A stretch of 64,000 bases of DNA from Paraburkholderia diazotrophica (GTDB lineage: Bacteria; Pseudomonadota; Gammaproteobacteria; Burkholderiales; Burkholderiaceae). Location of the stretch: assembly GCF_900108945.1 (NCBI RefSeq), contig NZ_FNYE01000030.1, forward strand, positions 1 through 64,000, written 5' to 3'. The notes below the pieces were generated by a model. The model worked only from the letters and a program-made list of their open reading frames with translations, was not told where the DNA came from and did not search any database. How positions within the stretch are numbered: the first letter of the stretch is position 1; every line of letters starts with the position of its first letter. Below are positions 33,997 to 42,904 of the stretch, piece by piece. A program made the translations under genes and the position numbers.

Positions 33997-34773
33997 ATGC
34001 AAACGAAGCCTTTGGTCGGCATCAGCGCCGACAGAACGATGAGGGGTGCGCATCCGTCGCACGTGGTCGGCGAGAAGTACATCACGGCTGTGGTCGACGG
34101 CGCACACGCGCTGGCGATGTTGCTGCCCGCGCTTGGCGAACAGCAGTCGCCCGAAGACGTGCTCGCACATGTCGACGGCTTGCTGTTTACGGGCAGCTAC
34201 TCGAACGTCGAGCCACGTCGCTACGGCGGTCACGCGAGCGCGCCAGGCACGCTGCACGATCCCGCACGCGACGCGACGACGCTGCCGCTGATGCGCGCCG
34301 CCATCGACGCGGGCATCCCCGTTCTTGCGATTTGCCGTGGCTTCCAGGAGATGAATGTCGTATTCGGCGGGACGTTGCATCAAAGCGTTCACACGGTGGG
34401 CGGCTACGACGACCATCGTGAGAACAAGGAAGACGACCTCGACGTGCAGTACGGACCTTCGCATGCACTGCGTCTCGTGCAAGGCGGGCTGTTGCAGAAG
34501 CTCGCTGGCGGCGCAAGCGAAGCGCGCGTCAATTCACTGCACGGACAAGGCGTCGAGCGGCTCGGCAACGGCCTCACGGTCGAAGCTCATGCGCCGGACG
34601 GTTTGATCGAGGCGATCAGCGTCGCGAATGCGCGTGCTTTCGCGCTGGGTGTGCAATGGCATCCGGAATGGAAGCATGCGAACGATGCGCTATCGACCGC
34701 GATATTCCGCGCGTTTGGTGCAGCGTGCCGAATGCGCATGAAGATGGGATCGACTGCAAGCGTGCACGCCTGA
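33997..34773 (+). CDS. puuD: Gamma-glutamyl-GABA hydrolase (class I glutamine amidotransferase-like)
   Basis: A 258-residue peptidase C26-type enzyme with the nucleophile elbow AICRGFQEMN (Cys113) and the His222/Glu224 pair in VQWHPEWK. GLLFTGSYSNVEP and NSLHGQG match PuuD. It releases GABA from gamma-glutamyl-GABA, the last step of the gamma-glutamylated putrescine pathway. It is the first gene of a puuD-puuA-spuC transcription unit. Its ribosome site is weak. Confidence 0.92.
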   Translation: MQTKPLVGISADRTMRGAHPSHVVGEKYITAVVDGAHALAMLLPALGEQQSPEDVLAHVDGLLFTGSYSNVEPRRYGGHASAPGTLHDPARDATTLPLMRAAIDAGIPVLAICRGFQEMNVVFGGTLHQSVHTVGGYDDHRENKEDDLDVQYGPSHALRLVQGGLLQKLAGGASEARVNSLHGQGVERLGNGLTVEAHAPDGLIEAISVANARAFALGVQWHPEWKHANDALSTAIFRAFGAACRMRMKMGSTASVHA

Positions 34774-34808
34774 TCCCCGTCTCGCGCAACAAAACAGAGA
34801 GAACGGTC

Positions 34809-36143
34809 ATGCAAGACATTGATGAATTTCTGAAGAAGCATCACATCACCGAAATCGAAGCGATCATTCCCGACATGGCGGGCATTGCGCGCGGCAAGAT
34901 CATTCCGCGCAGCAAGTTCGAATTGGGAGAATCGATGCGGCTGCCCCAGGCCGTGATGGTCCAGACCGTGACGGGCGAGTATCCCGACGACGGCTCGCTT
35001 ACGGGCGTCACCGATCCCGACATGGTGTGCGTGCCCGACCCTTCGACGATTCGCATCATTCCGTGGGCCGTCGATCCCACTGCGCAGGTGATTCACGACT
35101 GCGTGCATTTCGACGGCACGCCCGTCGCGATCTCGCCGCGCCGCGTACTGCGCCACGTGCTCGATCTCTACAAGGCCAGAGGCTGGAAGCCCGTCGTCGC
35201 ACCGGAGCTCGAGTTCTATCTGGTCGACATGAACAAGGACCCCGACCTGCCTCTGCAGCCTCCCGTCGGGCGCACGGGGCGCGCCGAGACGGGACGCCAG
35301 GCTTATTCGATCGAAGCTGTCAACGAGTTCGATCCGCTTTTCGAAGACATCTACGAGTACTGCGACATTCAGGAACTGGAAGTCGACACGCTGATTCACG
35401 AGGTGGGTGCTGCACAAATGGAAATCAACTTCCTGCACGGCGACCCGCTCAACCTCGCGGACCGTGTGTTTCTCTTCAAGCGCACCGTGCGCGAAGCGGC
35501 ACTGCGTCATCACATGTACGCAACGTTCATGGCGAAGCCGATGGAAGGCGAACCCGGCTCGGCGATGCACGTGCATCAAAGCATCGTCGATGAAGAGACG
35601 GGCCAGAATCTGTTCACGGGCAGCGACGGCAAGCCGACCGCGCTCTTTAATCAGTATCTCGCGGGCCTGCAGAAGTACACGCCCGCGCTGATGCCGATCT
35701 TCGCGCCGTACATCAATTCGTACCGCAGGCTGTCGCGCTTCATGGCCGCGCCGATCAATGTGCAATGGGGTTACGACAACCGCACGGTCGGATTCCGCAT
35801 TCCCCATTCGAATCCACAAGCGCGTCGTATCGAGAATCGCATTCCGGGTGTCGACTGCAATCCGTATCTCGCGATTGCCGGCACGCTCGCCGCCGGCTAT
35901 CTCGGCATCACGCAGCGTCTGACGCCGACAGAGCCACTCTCGAGCGACGGCTACCAGTTGCCGTATCAGTTGCCTCGCAATCTCGAAGAAGGGCTCACGC
36001 TGATGGCCGCATGCGAGCCGCTTGCCGAGATCATGGGCGAGCAGTTCGTCAAGGCGTATCTCACGCTAAAGGAAACCGAATACGAAGCGTTTTTCCGCGT
36101 GATCAGTTCATGGGAACGCAAGCATTTGCTGCTGCACGTCTGA
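34809..36143 (+). CDS. puuA: Gamma-glutamylputrescine synthetase (glutamine synthetase family)
   Basis: A 444-residue member of the GS III-like/PuuA group. It has the GS signatures APELEFYLVD, GAAQMEINFLHGDPLNLADR and the substrate region PGSAMHVHQS, with NRTVGFRIPHS further on. It ligates glutamate to putrescine with ATP, starting the pathway finished by PuuC and PuuD. The frame is open upstream into puuD, but the Met of MQDIDEFLKKHHI, with a GAGAGAA site, is the expected start. It lies 35 bases downstream of puuD. Confidence 0.92.
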   Translation: MQDIDEFLKKHHITEIEAIIPDMAGIARGKIIPRSKFELGESMRLPQAVMVQTVTGEYPDDGSLTGVTDPDMVCVPDPSTIRIIPWAVDPTAQVIHDCVHFDGTPVAISPRRVLRHVLDLYKARGWKPVVAPELEFYLVDMNKDPDLPLQPPVGRTGRAETGRQAYSIEAVNEFDPLFEDIYEYCDIQELEVDTLIHEVGAAQMEINFLHGDPLNLADRVFLFKRTVREAALRHHMYATFMAKPMEGEPGSAMHVHQSIVDEETGQNLFTGSDGKPTALFNQYLAGLQKYTPALMPIFAPYINSYRRLSRFMAAPINVQWGYDNRTVGFRIPHSNPQARRIENRIPGVDCNPYLAIAGTLAAGYLGITQRLTPTEPLSSDGYQLPYQLPRNLEEGLTLMAACEPLAEIMGEQFVKAYLTLKETEYEAFFRVISSWERKHLLLHV

Positions 36144-36203
36144 GGCTCAATTGATCCAGGTACCCGGAATGCAACGTGCAAGCGCAAGACAACTGGAGGC
36201 AAC

Positions 36204-37640
36204 ATGAGCTACAGAACAGAAGAAATCACTTACGTACAATCCGCGCAACACGCCGCAAAGTCCAGCGCATCGCGACAGCAGCGCAGTACGGCGGAATATC
36301 GCGCGCTCGACGCCGCGCATCACATTCATCCGTTCTCGGATATGGGTGCGTTGAATCGCACAGGCAGCCGCGTTATCGTGAAGGCCGACGGCGTCTATCT
36401 GTGGGACTCGGACGGCAACAAGATCATCGACGGCATGGCGGGACTGTGGTGCGTGAACGTCGGCTATGGCCGCAAGGAACTCGCGGACGCAGCCTATCGG
36501 CAATTGCAGGAACTGCCCTTCTACAATACGTTCTTCAAGACGACGCATCCTCCCGTGATCGAGTTGTCGGCGCTGCTTGCCGAACTGACACCCGCGCCGT
36601 TCAATCACTTCTTCTATTGCAACAGCGGCTCGGAAGGCAACGACACGGTGCTGCGCATCGTCCATCAATTCTGGGCGACGCAAGGCCAGAAGCAGAAGAA
36701 GTTCGTCATCTCACGCAAGAACGGCTATCACGGATCGACGATCGCGGGCGGCACGCTCGGCGGGATGGGCTACATGCATGAGCAGATGCCGTCGCAGGTC
36801 GAGCACATCGTGCATATCGACCAGCCATACTGGTTCGGCGAAGGCGGCGACATGACGCCGGAAGAATTCGGATTCGAACGCGCACGGCAACTCGAAATGG
36901 AAATTCTCGAACTGGGACCCGAGAATGTCGCAGCGTTCGTCGGCGAGCCGTTCCAGGGCGCAGGCGGCGTGATTTTTCCGCCGTCGACGTACTGGCCTGA
37001 AATCCAGCGCATATGCCGCAAGTACGACGTGCTGCTCGTCGCCGATGAAGTGATCGGCGGATTTGGCCGCACGGGCGAATGGTTCGCGCATCTGCATTTC
37101 GGCTTCGAGCCCGATCTGATCACGATGGCCAAGGGCCTGACGAGCGGTTACGTGCCGATGGGCGCTGTCGGTCTGCATGATCGCATTGCCGAGGCAATCA
37201 TCGAGAACGGCGAGTTCAATCACGGCCTCACGTATTCGGGGCATCCCGTCGCCGCTGCCGTTGCCGTCGCGAACCTGAAACTGCTGCGCGACGAAAAGAT
37301 TGTCGAGCGCGTGAAGAACGAAACGGGTCCGTATTTTCAGCAGTCGCTACGCGAGACGTTCACCCGTCATCCCATCGTCGGCGAAGTGGCGGGTACGGGT
37401 CTCGTCGCGGGCATTCAGCTCGCGCAGAACCCGAAGAACAGAACGCGCTTCGAAAATGGCGGCGACGTCGGCATGATCTGCCGCGACTTCTGCTTCAACG
37501 GCAATCTGATCATGCGCGCAACGGGCGACCGCATGCTGCTCTCGCCGCCACTCGTCATTACAAAGGATGAGATCGACGAACTCGTATCGAAGGCGAAAAA
37601 TGCCATCGATGCAACCGCGCGGCAATTAGGACTGTCGTAA
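36204..37640 (+). CDS. spuC: Class III aminotransferase, putrescine/polyamine-pyruvate type
   Basis: A 478-residue PLP enzyme. The PLP lysine is Lys310 (TMAKGLTSGYVPMG) and Asp281 (VADEVIGGFGRTG) pairs with the pyridine nitrogen. CNSGSEGNDTVLR binds phosphate. The sequence fits the SpuC/YgjG-related putrescine:pyruvate aminotransferases, giving an alternative transamination route from putrescine. It lies 60 bases after puuA, so it is probably cotranscribed. Exact amine specificity (putrescine, cadaverine, diaminopropane) cannot be read from sequence. Confidence 0.88.
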   Translation: MSYRTEEITYVQSAQHAAKSSASRQQRSTAEYRALDAAHHIHPFSDMGALNRTGSRVIVKADGVYLWDSDGNKIIDGMAGLWCVNVGYGRKELADAAYRQLQELPFYNTFFKTTHPPVIELSALLAELTPAPFNHFFYCNSGSEGNDTVLRIVHQFWATQGQKQKKFVISRKNGYHGSTIAGGTLGGMGYMHEQMPSQVEHIVHIDQPYWFGEGGDMTPEEFGFERARQLEMEILELGPENVAAFVGEPFQGAGGVIFPPSTYWPEIQRICRKYDVLLVADEVIGGFGRTGEWFAHLHFGFEPDLITMAKGLTSGYVPMGAVGLHDRIAEAIIENGEFNHGLTYSGHPVAAAVAVANLKLLRDEKIVERVKNETGPYFQQSLRETFTRHPIVGEVAGTGLVAGIQLAQNPKNRTRFENGGDVGMICRDFCFNGNLIMRATGDRMLLSPPLVITKDEIDELVSKAKNAIDATARQLGLS

Positions 37641-37804
37641 CGGTACTCACATCACGCGTGAACAACGCGTCTCGCACATGACAGAAAGGGGGCGATAGGG
37701 GCAGAATGTGCTCCTCGCCTTCAACACGATGTCCGGCCTTGCATGCCCGCGCGAACGGATTGAAGGCTTACCGTAACCTCTATGTCCGTTATGACGAGGC
37801 GTCG

Positions 37805-38815
37805 ATGAATGCCGTGCTCACATCTGAAATCGCATCGAAATTCGCTGGTCTCGCGCTTGCTCATCTGACGCGCGAATATCCGAACAAGCTCACGCACTCG
37901 CTCGCCGGTCCACAGGATGTGCAAGGTCCGCGCGCGTTGCATCCCATCTTTTATGGCAGCTATGACTGGCATTCGTGCGTACATGGCTACTGGTTGCTCT
38001 TGCATCTGCTCGAACGCTTCCCCGAGTTGCCCGAGGCGCCGCAGATCATTGCCGTCGTCGACGAGCACTTCACTGAAGAAAACGTTGCGGGGGAACGTGC
38101 CTATCTCGATCTGCCGCATAACCGCGGTTTCGAGCGGCCCTATGGCTGGGCATGGCTGCTTGCGCTGTCGGGCCAGTCCGCATCGCTGAAGCTGCCACAA
38201 GCCGAACGCTGGTCGAAGACGATCGAGCCGCTAACGGAGGCATTCGTCGAACGCTTCGAAGGGTTCTTGCCGAAGGCGACTTATCCGCTGCGCGTTGGTA
38301 CGCATTTCAACACGGCATTTGCACTGGCGCTCTCGCTCGAATTCGCGCATCGCACGCAACGCGATGCGCTGGCAATGCTGATCGTCGAAACGGCGAAGCG
38401 CTGGTATCTGAACGACGCACGTTGCCAGGCGTGGGAGCCATCGGGCGACGAGTTTCTGTCGCCTTCGCTGATGGAAGCGGAGTTGATGCGGCGCGTGTTG
38501 CCGCCCGCCGAGTTCGACGCATGGTTCACGCGCTTTCTTCCCGATCTCGCACAGGGTCAACCCGCGACGCTGTTCGTGCCCGCCACCGTCACCGACCGCA
38601 GCGACGGCAAGATCGCGCATCTGGACGGACTGAATCTGAGCCGCGCGTGGTGCCAGCGATCGCTTGCGCGCGCGCTGCCGAATGACGATCCGCGCCGCGC
38701 GGTGCTGTTCGAAGCCGCTGATATACATCTGGAAAGCGCGTTGCAGCATGTCGCCGGCGACTATATGGGAGAGCATTGGCTCGCCACTTTCGCGACGCTT
38801 GCGCTCGAAGCTTGA
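37805..38815 (+). CDS. DUF2891 family protein
   Basis: A 336-residue soluble protein with DUF2891 features: HPIFYGSYDWHSCVHGYW near residue 50, RPYGWAWLLAL and EPSGDEFLSPSLMEAELMRR. The alpha-helical pattern and conserved Trp/His/Glu resemble (alpha/alpha)-toroid enzymes such as glycosidases or epimerases, but no activity is known to me. The frame is open to 37706; the Met at 37805 begins the homologous part. It lies 164 bases after spuC on the same strand. Confidence 0.82.
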   Translation: MNAVLTSEIASKFAGLALAHLTREYPNKLTHSLAGPQDVQGPRALHPIFYGSYDWHSCVHGYWLLLHLLERFPELPEAPQIIAVVDEHFTEENVAGERAYLDLPHNRGFERPYGWAWLLALSGQSASLKLPQAERWSKTIEPLTEAFVERFEGFLPKATYPLRVGTHFNTAFALALSLEFAHRTQRDALAMLIVETAKRWYLNDARCQAWEPSGDEFLSPSLMEAELMRRVLPPAEFDAWFTRFLPDLAQGQPATLFVPATVTDRSDGKIAHLDGLNLSRAWCQRSLARALPNDDPRRAVLFEAADIHLESALQHVAGDYMGEHWLATFATLALEA

Positions 38816-39097
38816 AGCCTCGCGACGCATCGCGTCCCTTGCGAGAGTCCCATCGCAGGGCACGCAGATCGTCTCATCATCGATACGGTCACGAGGAGCT
38901 TTGCCGCCGCACTGCAAGGCTTTGGCTGTTTTCATCGAAAAGGACCGATCCTGATCGCAGCCGGTGCGGCTCATTTCCCGGCGAGGACTCGCTGCTGGAT
39001 AGACTGACCGCCGCCGCGTACACGATCACGGCCGCGCAAGGGCTGAAAAACCGCACTCACCGGTCAGTAGCCCGATATCTGTTGGGAAAGCAGGGAC

Positions 39098-39126
39098 AAA
39101 AAGAAAGGCCCACCAAGCGGTGGGCC
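39098..39126 (-). terminator. Rho-independent terminator of the small RNA
   Basis: Perfect 8-bp GC-rich stem GGCCCACC/GGTGGGCC with loop GCTT, followed on the reverse strand by TTTCTTTTT. Confidence 0.85.
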
Positions 39127-39160
39127 GAATCCATATCAAGAGGAGACATGGAGGAGACAG
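39098..39160 (-). ncRNA. Predicted small RNA with two anti-Shine-Dalgarno repeats
   Basis: The reverse strand shows a complete, compact transcription unit. A -10 TATACT (39166-39171) and a TTGCAT-like -35 (39188-39193) are 16 bases apart. Transcription would start near 39160 and end at an intrinsic terminator at 39098-39126. The about 62-nt RNA begins with CTGTCTCCTCCATGTCTCCT, two copies of a UCUCCUC block that is complementary to ribosome-binding sites (GAGGAGA), and carries no sensible ORF. This resembles Hfq- or CsrA-class RNAs that base-pair with many Shine-Dalgarno sequences. It is a prediction from promoter, terminator and motif. Confidence 0.6.
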
Positions 39161-39165
39161 GTACT

Positions 39166-39194
39166 AGTATAAACCCTTAGCGTCTCAATGCAAG
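39166..39194 (-). promoter_or_regulatory. Sigma70-type promoter of the small RNA
   Basis: On the reverse strand CTTGCAT, a 16-base spacer, then TATACT. The -10 matches consensus at five of six positions. Confidence 0.6.
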
Positions 39195-39357
39195 TGTATG
39201 TGTCATGACAACAACACGCTCACTGAGAGGCTGCCGGCCGTCTTCCAGAAGCGAGGCATGGGACGCGATGCAAGACTGATGGGCCGAACGGAAACGCCCC
39301 GTAACAGGTTCGCGAAACATCGCGCAGCGCCGGCGCACAAGCGACGCCAGGGGGCGT

Positions 39358-39627
39358 CTAGCGGTATTCGAAATCGTCCGCGGTAATCAACACTTGCGTC
39401 GCGCCCTTGGCGAGTGCTTTACGCTCGGCCACTGCCGCTATGCGGCGCTGACCGTTGCCGAATGCCTTCGTGAGGTGCAATTCGTCCGCGCCGCGCTCCA
39501 GCCAGAAATGCTGTTCGAGCGCATCGCGCGTGATTGCACATCCTATCGCGCGCCTTTGCACGACGATGTCGAAAGTCACGGATTGGCCGTTTGTCGAAAG
39601 CGCGAAGTTGCGTACGGACTGTTCCAT
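39358..39627 (-). CDS. DUF1488 family protein
   Basis: An 89-residue protein with the DUF1488 pattern: a short beta-rich start (VRNFALSTNGQSVTFDIVVQ), RAIGCAITRDALEQHF in the centre and a helix ending in ITADDFEYR. Members are small proteobacterial proteins of unknown function, often single genes under stress control. It lies upstream of the small RNA on the same strand but has its own about 165-base 3' gap. A second DUF1488 protein is encoded at 47180-47440. Confidence 0.8.
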   Translation of the reverse strand: MEQSVRNFALSTNGQSVTFDIVVQRRAIGCAITRDALEQHFWLERGADELHLTKAFGNGQRRIAAVAERKALAKGATQVLITADDFEYR

Positions 39628-40278
39628 TTTCAGCCTCTCATGAAATGCGATCTAACCTTATTTCGTGTTGCTTTGATGAACCATGCACCGATCTTCCCGC
39701 ATTGAAACTATCTCACTCCGTTCGGCATCGATCAGTTCGGAACAATCCTTGACACACACCCGTCGCAAACGTTTGGTAGCACCCAATGCGAGCGACAGCC
39801 GTCGATCAGGTGTTAAGGGAACATGGTACCAAGCCAGTCAGTACTTCCAGGGGCCGTTTTAATCACAGAGAAAACGGCCGGAATGTACCCATTTTGAACG
39901 ATGCGGCGGCGATGTTTTCTGCTGTCTGACAGGACTTTTGCACGTGGAGTTGCACGACGTAGATCTCGCGGTTTTCCGTCTGACGAAAGATTGCGCGCAA
40001 ATGAATCGACACCTTGCTTTATACCTCGTCAAGAATAGAACGCAATCGTTTGCCTCATATGTCACATTGCCCGCGGCAGCAGAATTCGCGGAACCTCGTA
40101 CGCGATCGAGCCTCTATAAAGAAGTAATACGAATTGCTTGATGAAGCATCCACATGGACATGGCTGTTCTCCCGGCTCACTCACCGCAACGGGATGAGCC
40201 GTCAAATGAAAGTTGCGCGACGCGAATGGCCGCTACATGACGCTTATGCTGATCCCGTCGACCCAGCTTTAACACCTG
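39628..40278. other. Gene-free interval of about 650 bases
   Basis: Short ORFs on both strands lack ribosome sites and protein-like composition. I see no RNA gene, repeat or clear terminator. Confidence 0.5.
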
Positions 40279-40839
40279 CTACTCACGCTGCCTCGCTTGC
40301 TGTTCAAGCGCATTCTTGAGCCGCTTGACAGCTTCGTCCGATTCCGCCTGGATCTTCGCGCGCAGCAGCGCCGCGTTCAGCAACACGAACCAGAGCGTCG
40401 GCGAACGGTAGACAAATGTGCGCTCGAACCGTGTGCCGTTTGTGCCATTCACATCGGGCGTTAGCGTGTAGCTGACCGTGCCTGCGGGACGGCCATCGAT
40501 CGTGCCGTCGATCGTCCACTTGTCCGGCCGGTTGCGCTCGACCACCGTCCATACGACGCGCCCACGTCGTCCCGCGACGCGAAACTCTTCTGTCGTCTGC
40601 TCGCCGACGGCCAGCGAATGATCCGTCGCGCCCGTGACCGACAGCGACGACGGATGCCATGCCGGCCAGTTCGCAGGCGTCGTTACATAGTCGAAAACGG
40701 CCGTACTGGGCCGCGCGATAAGTTCAACCGTAACAATGCGCGTCGATAGATCAAAGGCGCGCGGCAATGGAACGAACAGGAGTCCGAGCGCGGCCGCCAT
40801 ACATGCCACAGTCGCGATCGCTCGCACCAGCGTATTCAT
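40279..40839 (-). CDS. SRPBCC (START/polyketide-cyclase-like) family protein with N-terminal membrane anchor
   Basis: A 186-residue protein. Residues about 8-27 are hydrophobic (AIATVACMAAALGLLFVPL), an anchor or uncleaved signal. The rest is a helix-grip SRPBCC fold with the typical PSTAVFDYVTTPANWPAWHP opening and WTIDGTIDGRPAGTVSYTL core. A basic/Glu-rich C-terminal helix follows. Such proteins bind hydrophobic ligands in a deep cavity. I cannot name the ligand. It is a single gene, divergent from the aldolase gene across about 300 bases. Confidence 0.82.
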   Translation of the reverse strand: MNTLVRAIATVACMAAALGLLFVPLPRAFDLSTRIVTVELIARPSTAVFDYVTTPANWPAWHPSSLSVTGATDHSLAVGEQTTEEFRVAGRRGRVVWTVVERNRPDKWTIDGTIDGRPAGTVSYTLTPDVNGTNGTRFERTFVYRSPTLWFVLLNAALLRAKIQAESDEAVKRLKNALEQQARQRE

Positions 40840-41135
40840 CGCTATTCGCGCGAGGTCCGCGCGCCCCGAATGAAGGAAGTACTTTCCTTGCGCTCGCACA
40901 ATGGCAAAGCCTGGCCTGTCGATCTTACCCCGCTGTGTCGAAGCAGATCACACCGAGTGTTGCCGATCACACTGGCGGATCGTGTGTTTTCTGACACATT
41001 GTGCCTGGAACATTCCTCGCTTATCTGTTCAATTGACCTGATCCGCACGATAGGAGTGCGCGTTGCAATGCCGTACACTTGTCGGGAGTCGGAAACGAAT
41101 GGTCCACAAATCAGTTGTTCAAGGAGGGAACGTCC

Positions 41136-42032
41136 GTGGCAAATGACAAAATGTTGACGCAGGTTTCTGAACAGGACGGCTTCATCGCCGCGCTCGACCA
41201 GAGCGGCGGCTCGACGCCGGGCGCGCTGCGGCAGTACGGCATTCCCGACGACGCTTACAGCGGCGACGCCGAAATGTTCAAGCTGATGCATGAAATGCGT
41301 GTACGCATCATCACCTCCCCCGCCTTCACCGGCGAAAAGGTCATCGCGGCCATTCTCTTCGAGGCCACGATGGACGGGCAGGCTCAAGGCAAACCCGTGC
41401 CGTCGTTTCTCTGGGAAGACCGCGGCGTCGTGCCGTTTTTGAAAGTCGATAAGGGACTCGAAGCTGAACAGGACGGCGTACGCCTGATGAAGCCGATCCC
41501 CGGGCTCGATGCGTTGCTCGACCGCGCGCGCAAGCTCGGTATTTTCGGCACCAAGATGCGCTCGGTGATCGAGCGGAATTCGCCGTCGGGTATTGCCGCA
41601 ATCGTCAAGCAGCAATTCGAATATGGCGCACAAATCGACGCGTGCGGACTGATGCCGATTCTCGAGCCCGAAGTGTCGATCAAGGCGCCGGACAAGGCGG
41701 GCGCGGAGAAGACGCTGCGCGATGAAATCAGCAAGGGCCTCGATGCACTGCCTGCCGATAAGCAGGTGATGCTCAAGCTGACCATTCCCGATGTCGCCGA
41801 GTTCTACAAGCCGCTGATCGATCACCCGCGCGTTGCGCGAGTCGTCGCGCTTTCGGGCGGCTATACGCGCTCGGAAGCGTGCAAGAAGCTCGCGCACAAT
41901 CACGGCATGATCGCGAGCTTCTCGCGTGCGTTGATCAACGACCTGAAGAAGCAGATGAGCGACGACGAGTTCAATGCGAAACTCGCGGAAGCCATCGATG
42001 AGATTTACGAGGCTTCGTCGGTCAAGGTCTAA
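41136..42032 (+). CDS. Class I fructose-bisphosphate aldolase
   Basis: A 298-residue class I (Schiff-base) aldolase of the bacterial FBA-I type: QDGFIAALDQSGGSTPGALRQYG at the start, the Glu/Lys region PVPSFLWEDRGVVPFLKVDKG, MRSVIE and VALSGGYTRSEACKKL. The start is GTG with the strong AAGGAGGGA site; the upstream ATG at 41079 lacks one. It cleaves fructose-1,6-bisphosphate in glycolysis or acts in reverse in gluconeogenesis. It is monocistronic and ends at a hairpin terminator shared with the convergent PRC-barrel gene. Confidence 0.92.
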   Translation: MANDKMLTQVSEQDGFIAALDQSGGSTPGALRQYGIPDDAYSGDAEMFKLMHEMRVRIITSPAFTGEKVIAAILFEATMDGQAQGKPVPSFLWEDRGVVPFLKVDKGLEAEQDGVRLMKPIPGLDALLDRARKLGIFGTKMRSVIERNSPSGIAAIVKQQFEYGAQIDACGLMPILEPEVSIKAPDKAGAEKTLRDEISKGLDALPADKQVMLKLTIPDVAEFYKPLIDHPRVARVVALSGGYTRSEACKKLAHNHGMIASFSRALINDLKKQMSDDEFNAKLAEAIDEIYEASSVKV

Positions 42033-42050
42033 AAGAAGAGCGTTCTGGAA

Positions 42051-42093
42051 GCCGCGCGGGATGCAGTGTCACTGCGTGCAGATCTCGCGCGGC
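42051..42093. terminator. Hairpin between convergent aldolase and PRC-barrel genes
   Basis: GCCGCGCG ... CGCGCGGC with further pairing inside (GAT/ATC). It is a strong stem without a clear T-run, so it may be a weak bidirectional terminator. Confidence 0.5.
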
Positions 42094-42123
42094 CTCTTCA
42101 CCGGGCCCTGATACGCCGCCGCG

Positions 42124-42591
42124 TCAATGCGCTGTTGGCGGAACGTCGGGGTCGACGTACTCGTTGCGCGAGAGCCAGTACGGATCGCGGTTGTAATACG
42201 TGTGCAACGACTCGCCCCATTTTGCATCGGCCATCGACGGCCAATGATCCTTGTCGAAACCCGGTTCGTCCTTTAGCCGCTGCGCGCTAATGTCGACGTG
42301 GAAGCACTTCTCCGCGGTATCGAGCGTGAGCGCGCTCCACGGAATCGCATGCAGGTTCGCGCCCATGCCGAGAAAGCCGCCCTCGGAGAGCACCGCATAA
42401 GCGATTCGTCCGCTACGCACGTCGAGCATGATGTCCGAAATCTTGCCGACGTGTTCCCCGTCTGAAGAGATCACCTTGTTGCCGTCGAGCGTCGATGCGG
42501 CCATCACCTCGGGCCCCGGCCCTTCGCCGACACCGCCGCCGACAATCCCTGCTCCACCTGTTCTGCGCGTTTGCGGATTAATCGAACCCAT
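42124..42591 (-). CDS. Cytoplasmic PRC-barrel domain protein
   Basis: A 155-residue protein with no signal peptide. After a Gly-rich start it has the PRC-barrel (VMAASTLDGNKVISSDGEHVGKISDIMLDV, about residues 29-58) and GGFLGMGANLHAIPWSALTL. The C-terminal tail is acidic/aromatic (HTYYNRDPYWLSRNEYVDPD). This tail is common in soil-bacterial PRC proteins associated with stress and dormancy. It is a paralogue in fold of the exported protein at 29469-29870, sharing the GGFLGMG turn. Confidence 0.85.
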   Translation of the reverse strand: MGSINPQTRRTGGAGIVGGGVGEGPGPEVMAASTLDGNKVISSDGEHVGKISDIMLDVRSGRIAYAVLSEGGFLGMGANLHAIPWSALTLDTAEKCFHVDISAQRLKDEPGFDKDHWPSMADAKWGESLHTYYNRDPYWLSRNEYVDPDVPPTAH

Positions 42592-42904
42592 GGCTCACCT
42601 CCTTTGAACGTGAGTGTCATAAAGACGCGCAATGCGTGTACCTGAAGCGCTTCGCGAGGACGGTTGTCAAGCAAGCTTTACCTGACGAGCACGAGCCTGA
42701 GTCATCTTTTCCGAAAACGACTCCTTGTTGTCCGTTCTCAAACGAATAAGCCGGGTCTACTAGAGACGATGTCACGCGGTCTCAGCAGCGCAGCAGCAGT
42801 ATTGGCAACTCAGCAGTGATCACGCCTTGAACTTCTGCGCCAACGAACGCGCGAGAGGTTCTGGACGAATCCATCGCGGAGTCTGTTAATGAAACGCGCG
42901 CCAC
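42592..42904. other. Gene-free interval of about 310 bases
   Basis: A reverse frame continues from 42810 as a short GC-rich ORF, but it is a shadow of the MocR gene end. I see no other feature beyond the PRC-gene promoter region. Confidence 0.45.

Larger units (their letters stand above)
38816..39357. other. Interval holding a predicted small RNA gene
   Basis: No convincing protein gene. The right half holds the reverse-strand small RNA, promoter and terminator listed separately. In 38816-39095 I see nothing. Confidence 0.6.
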
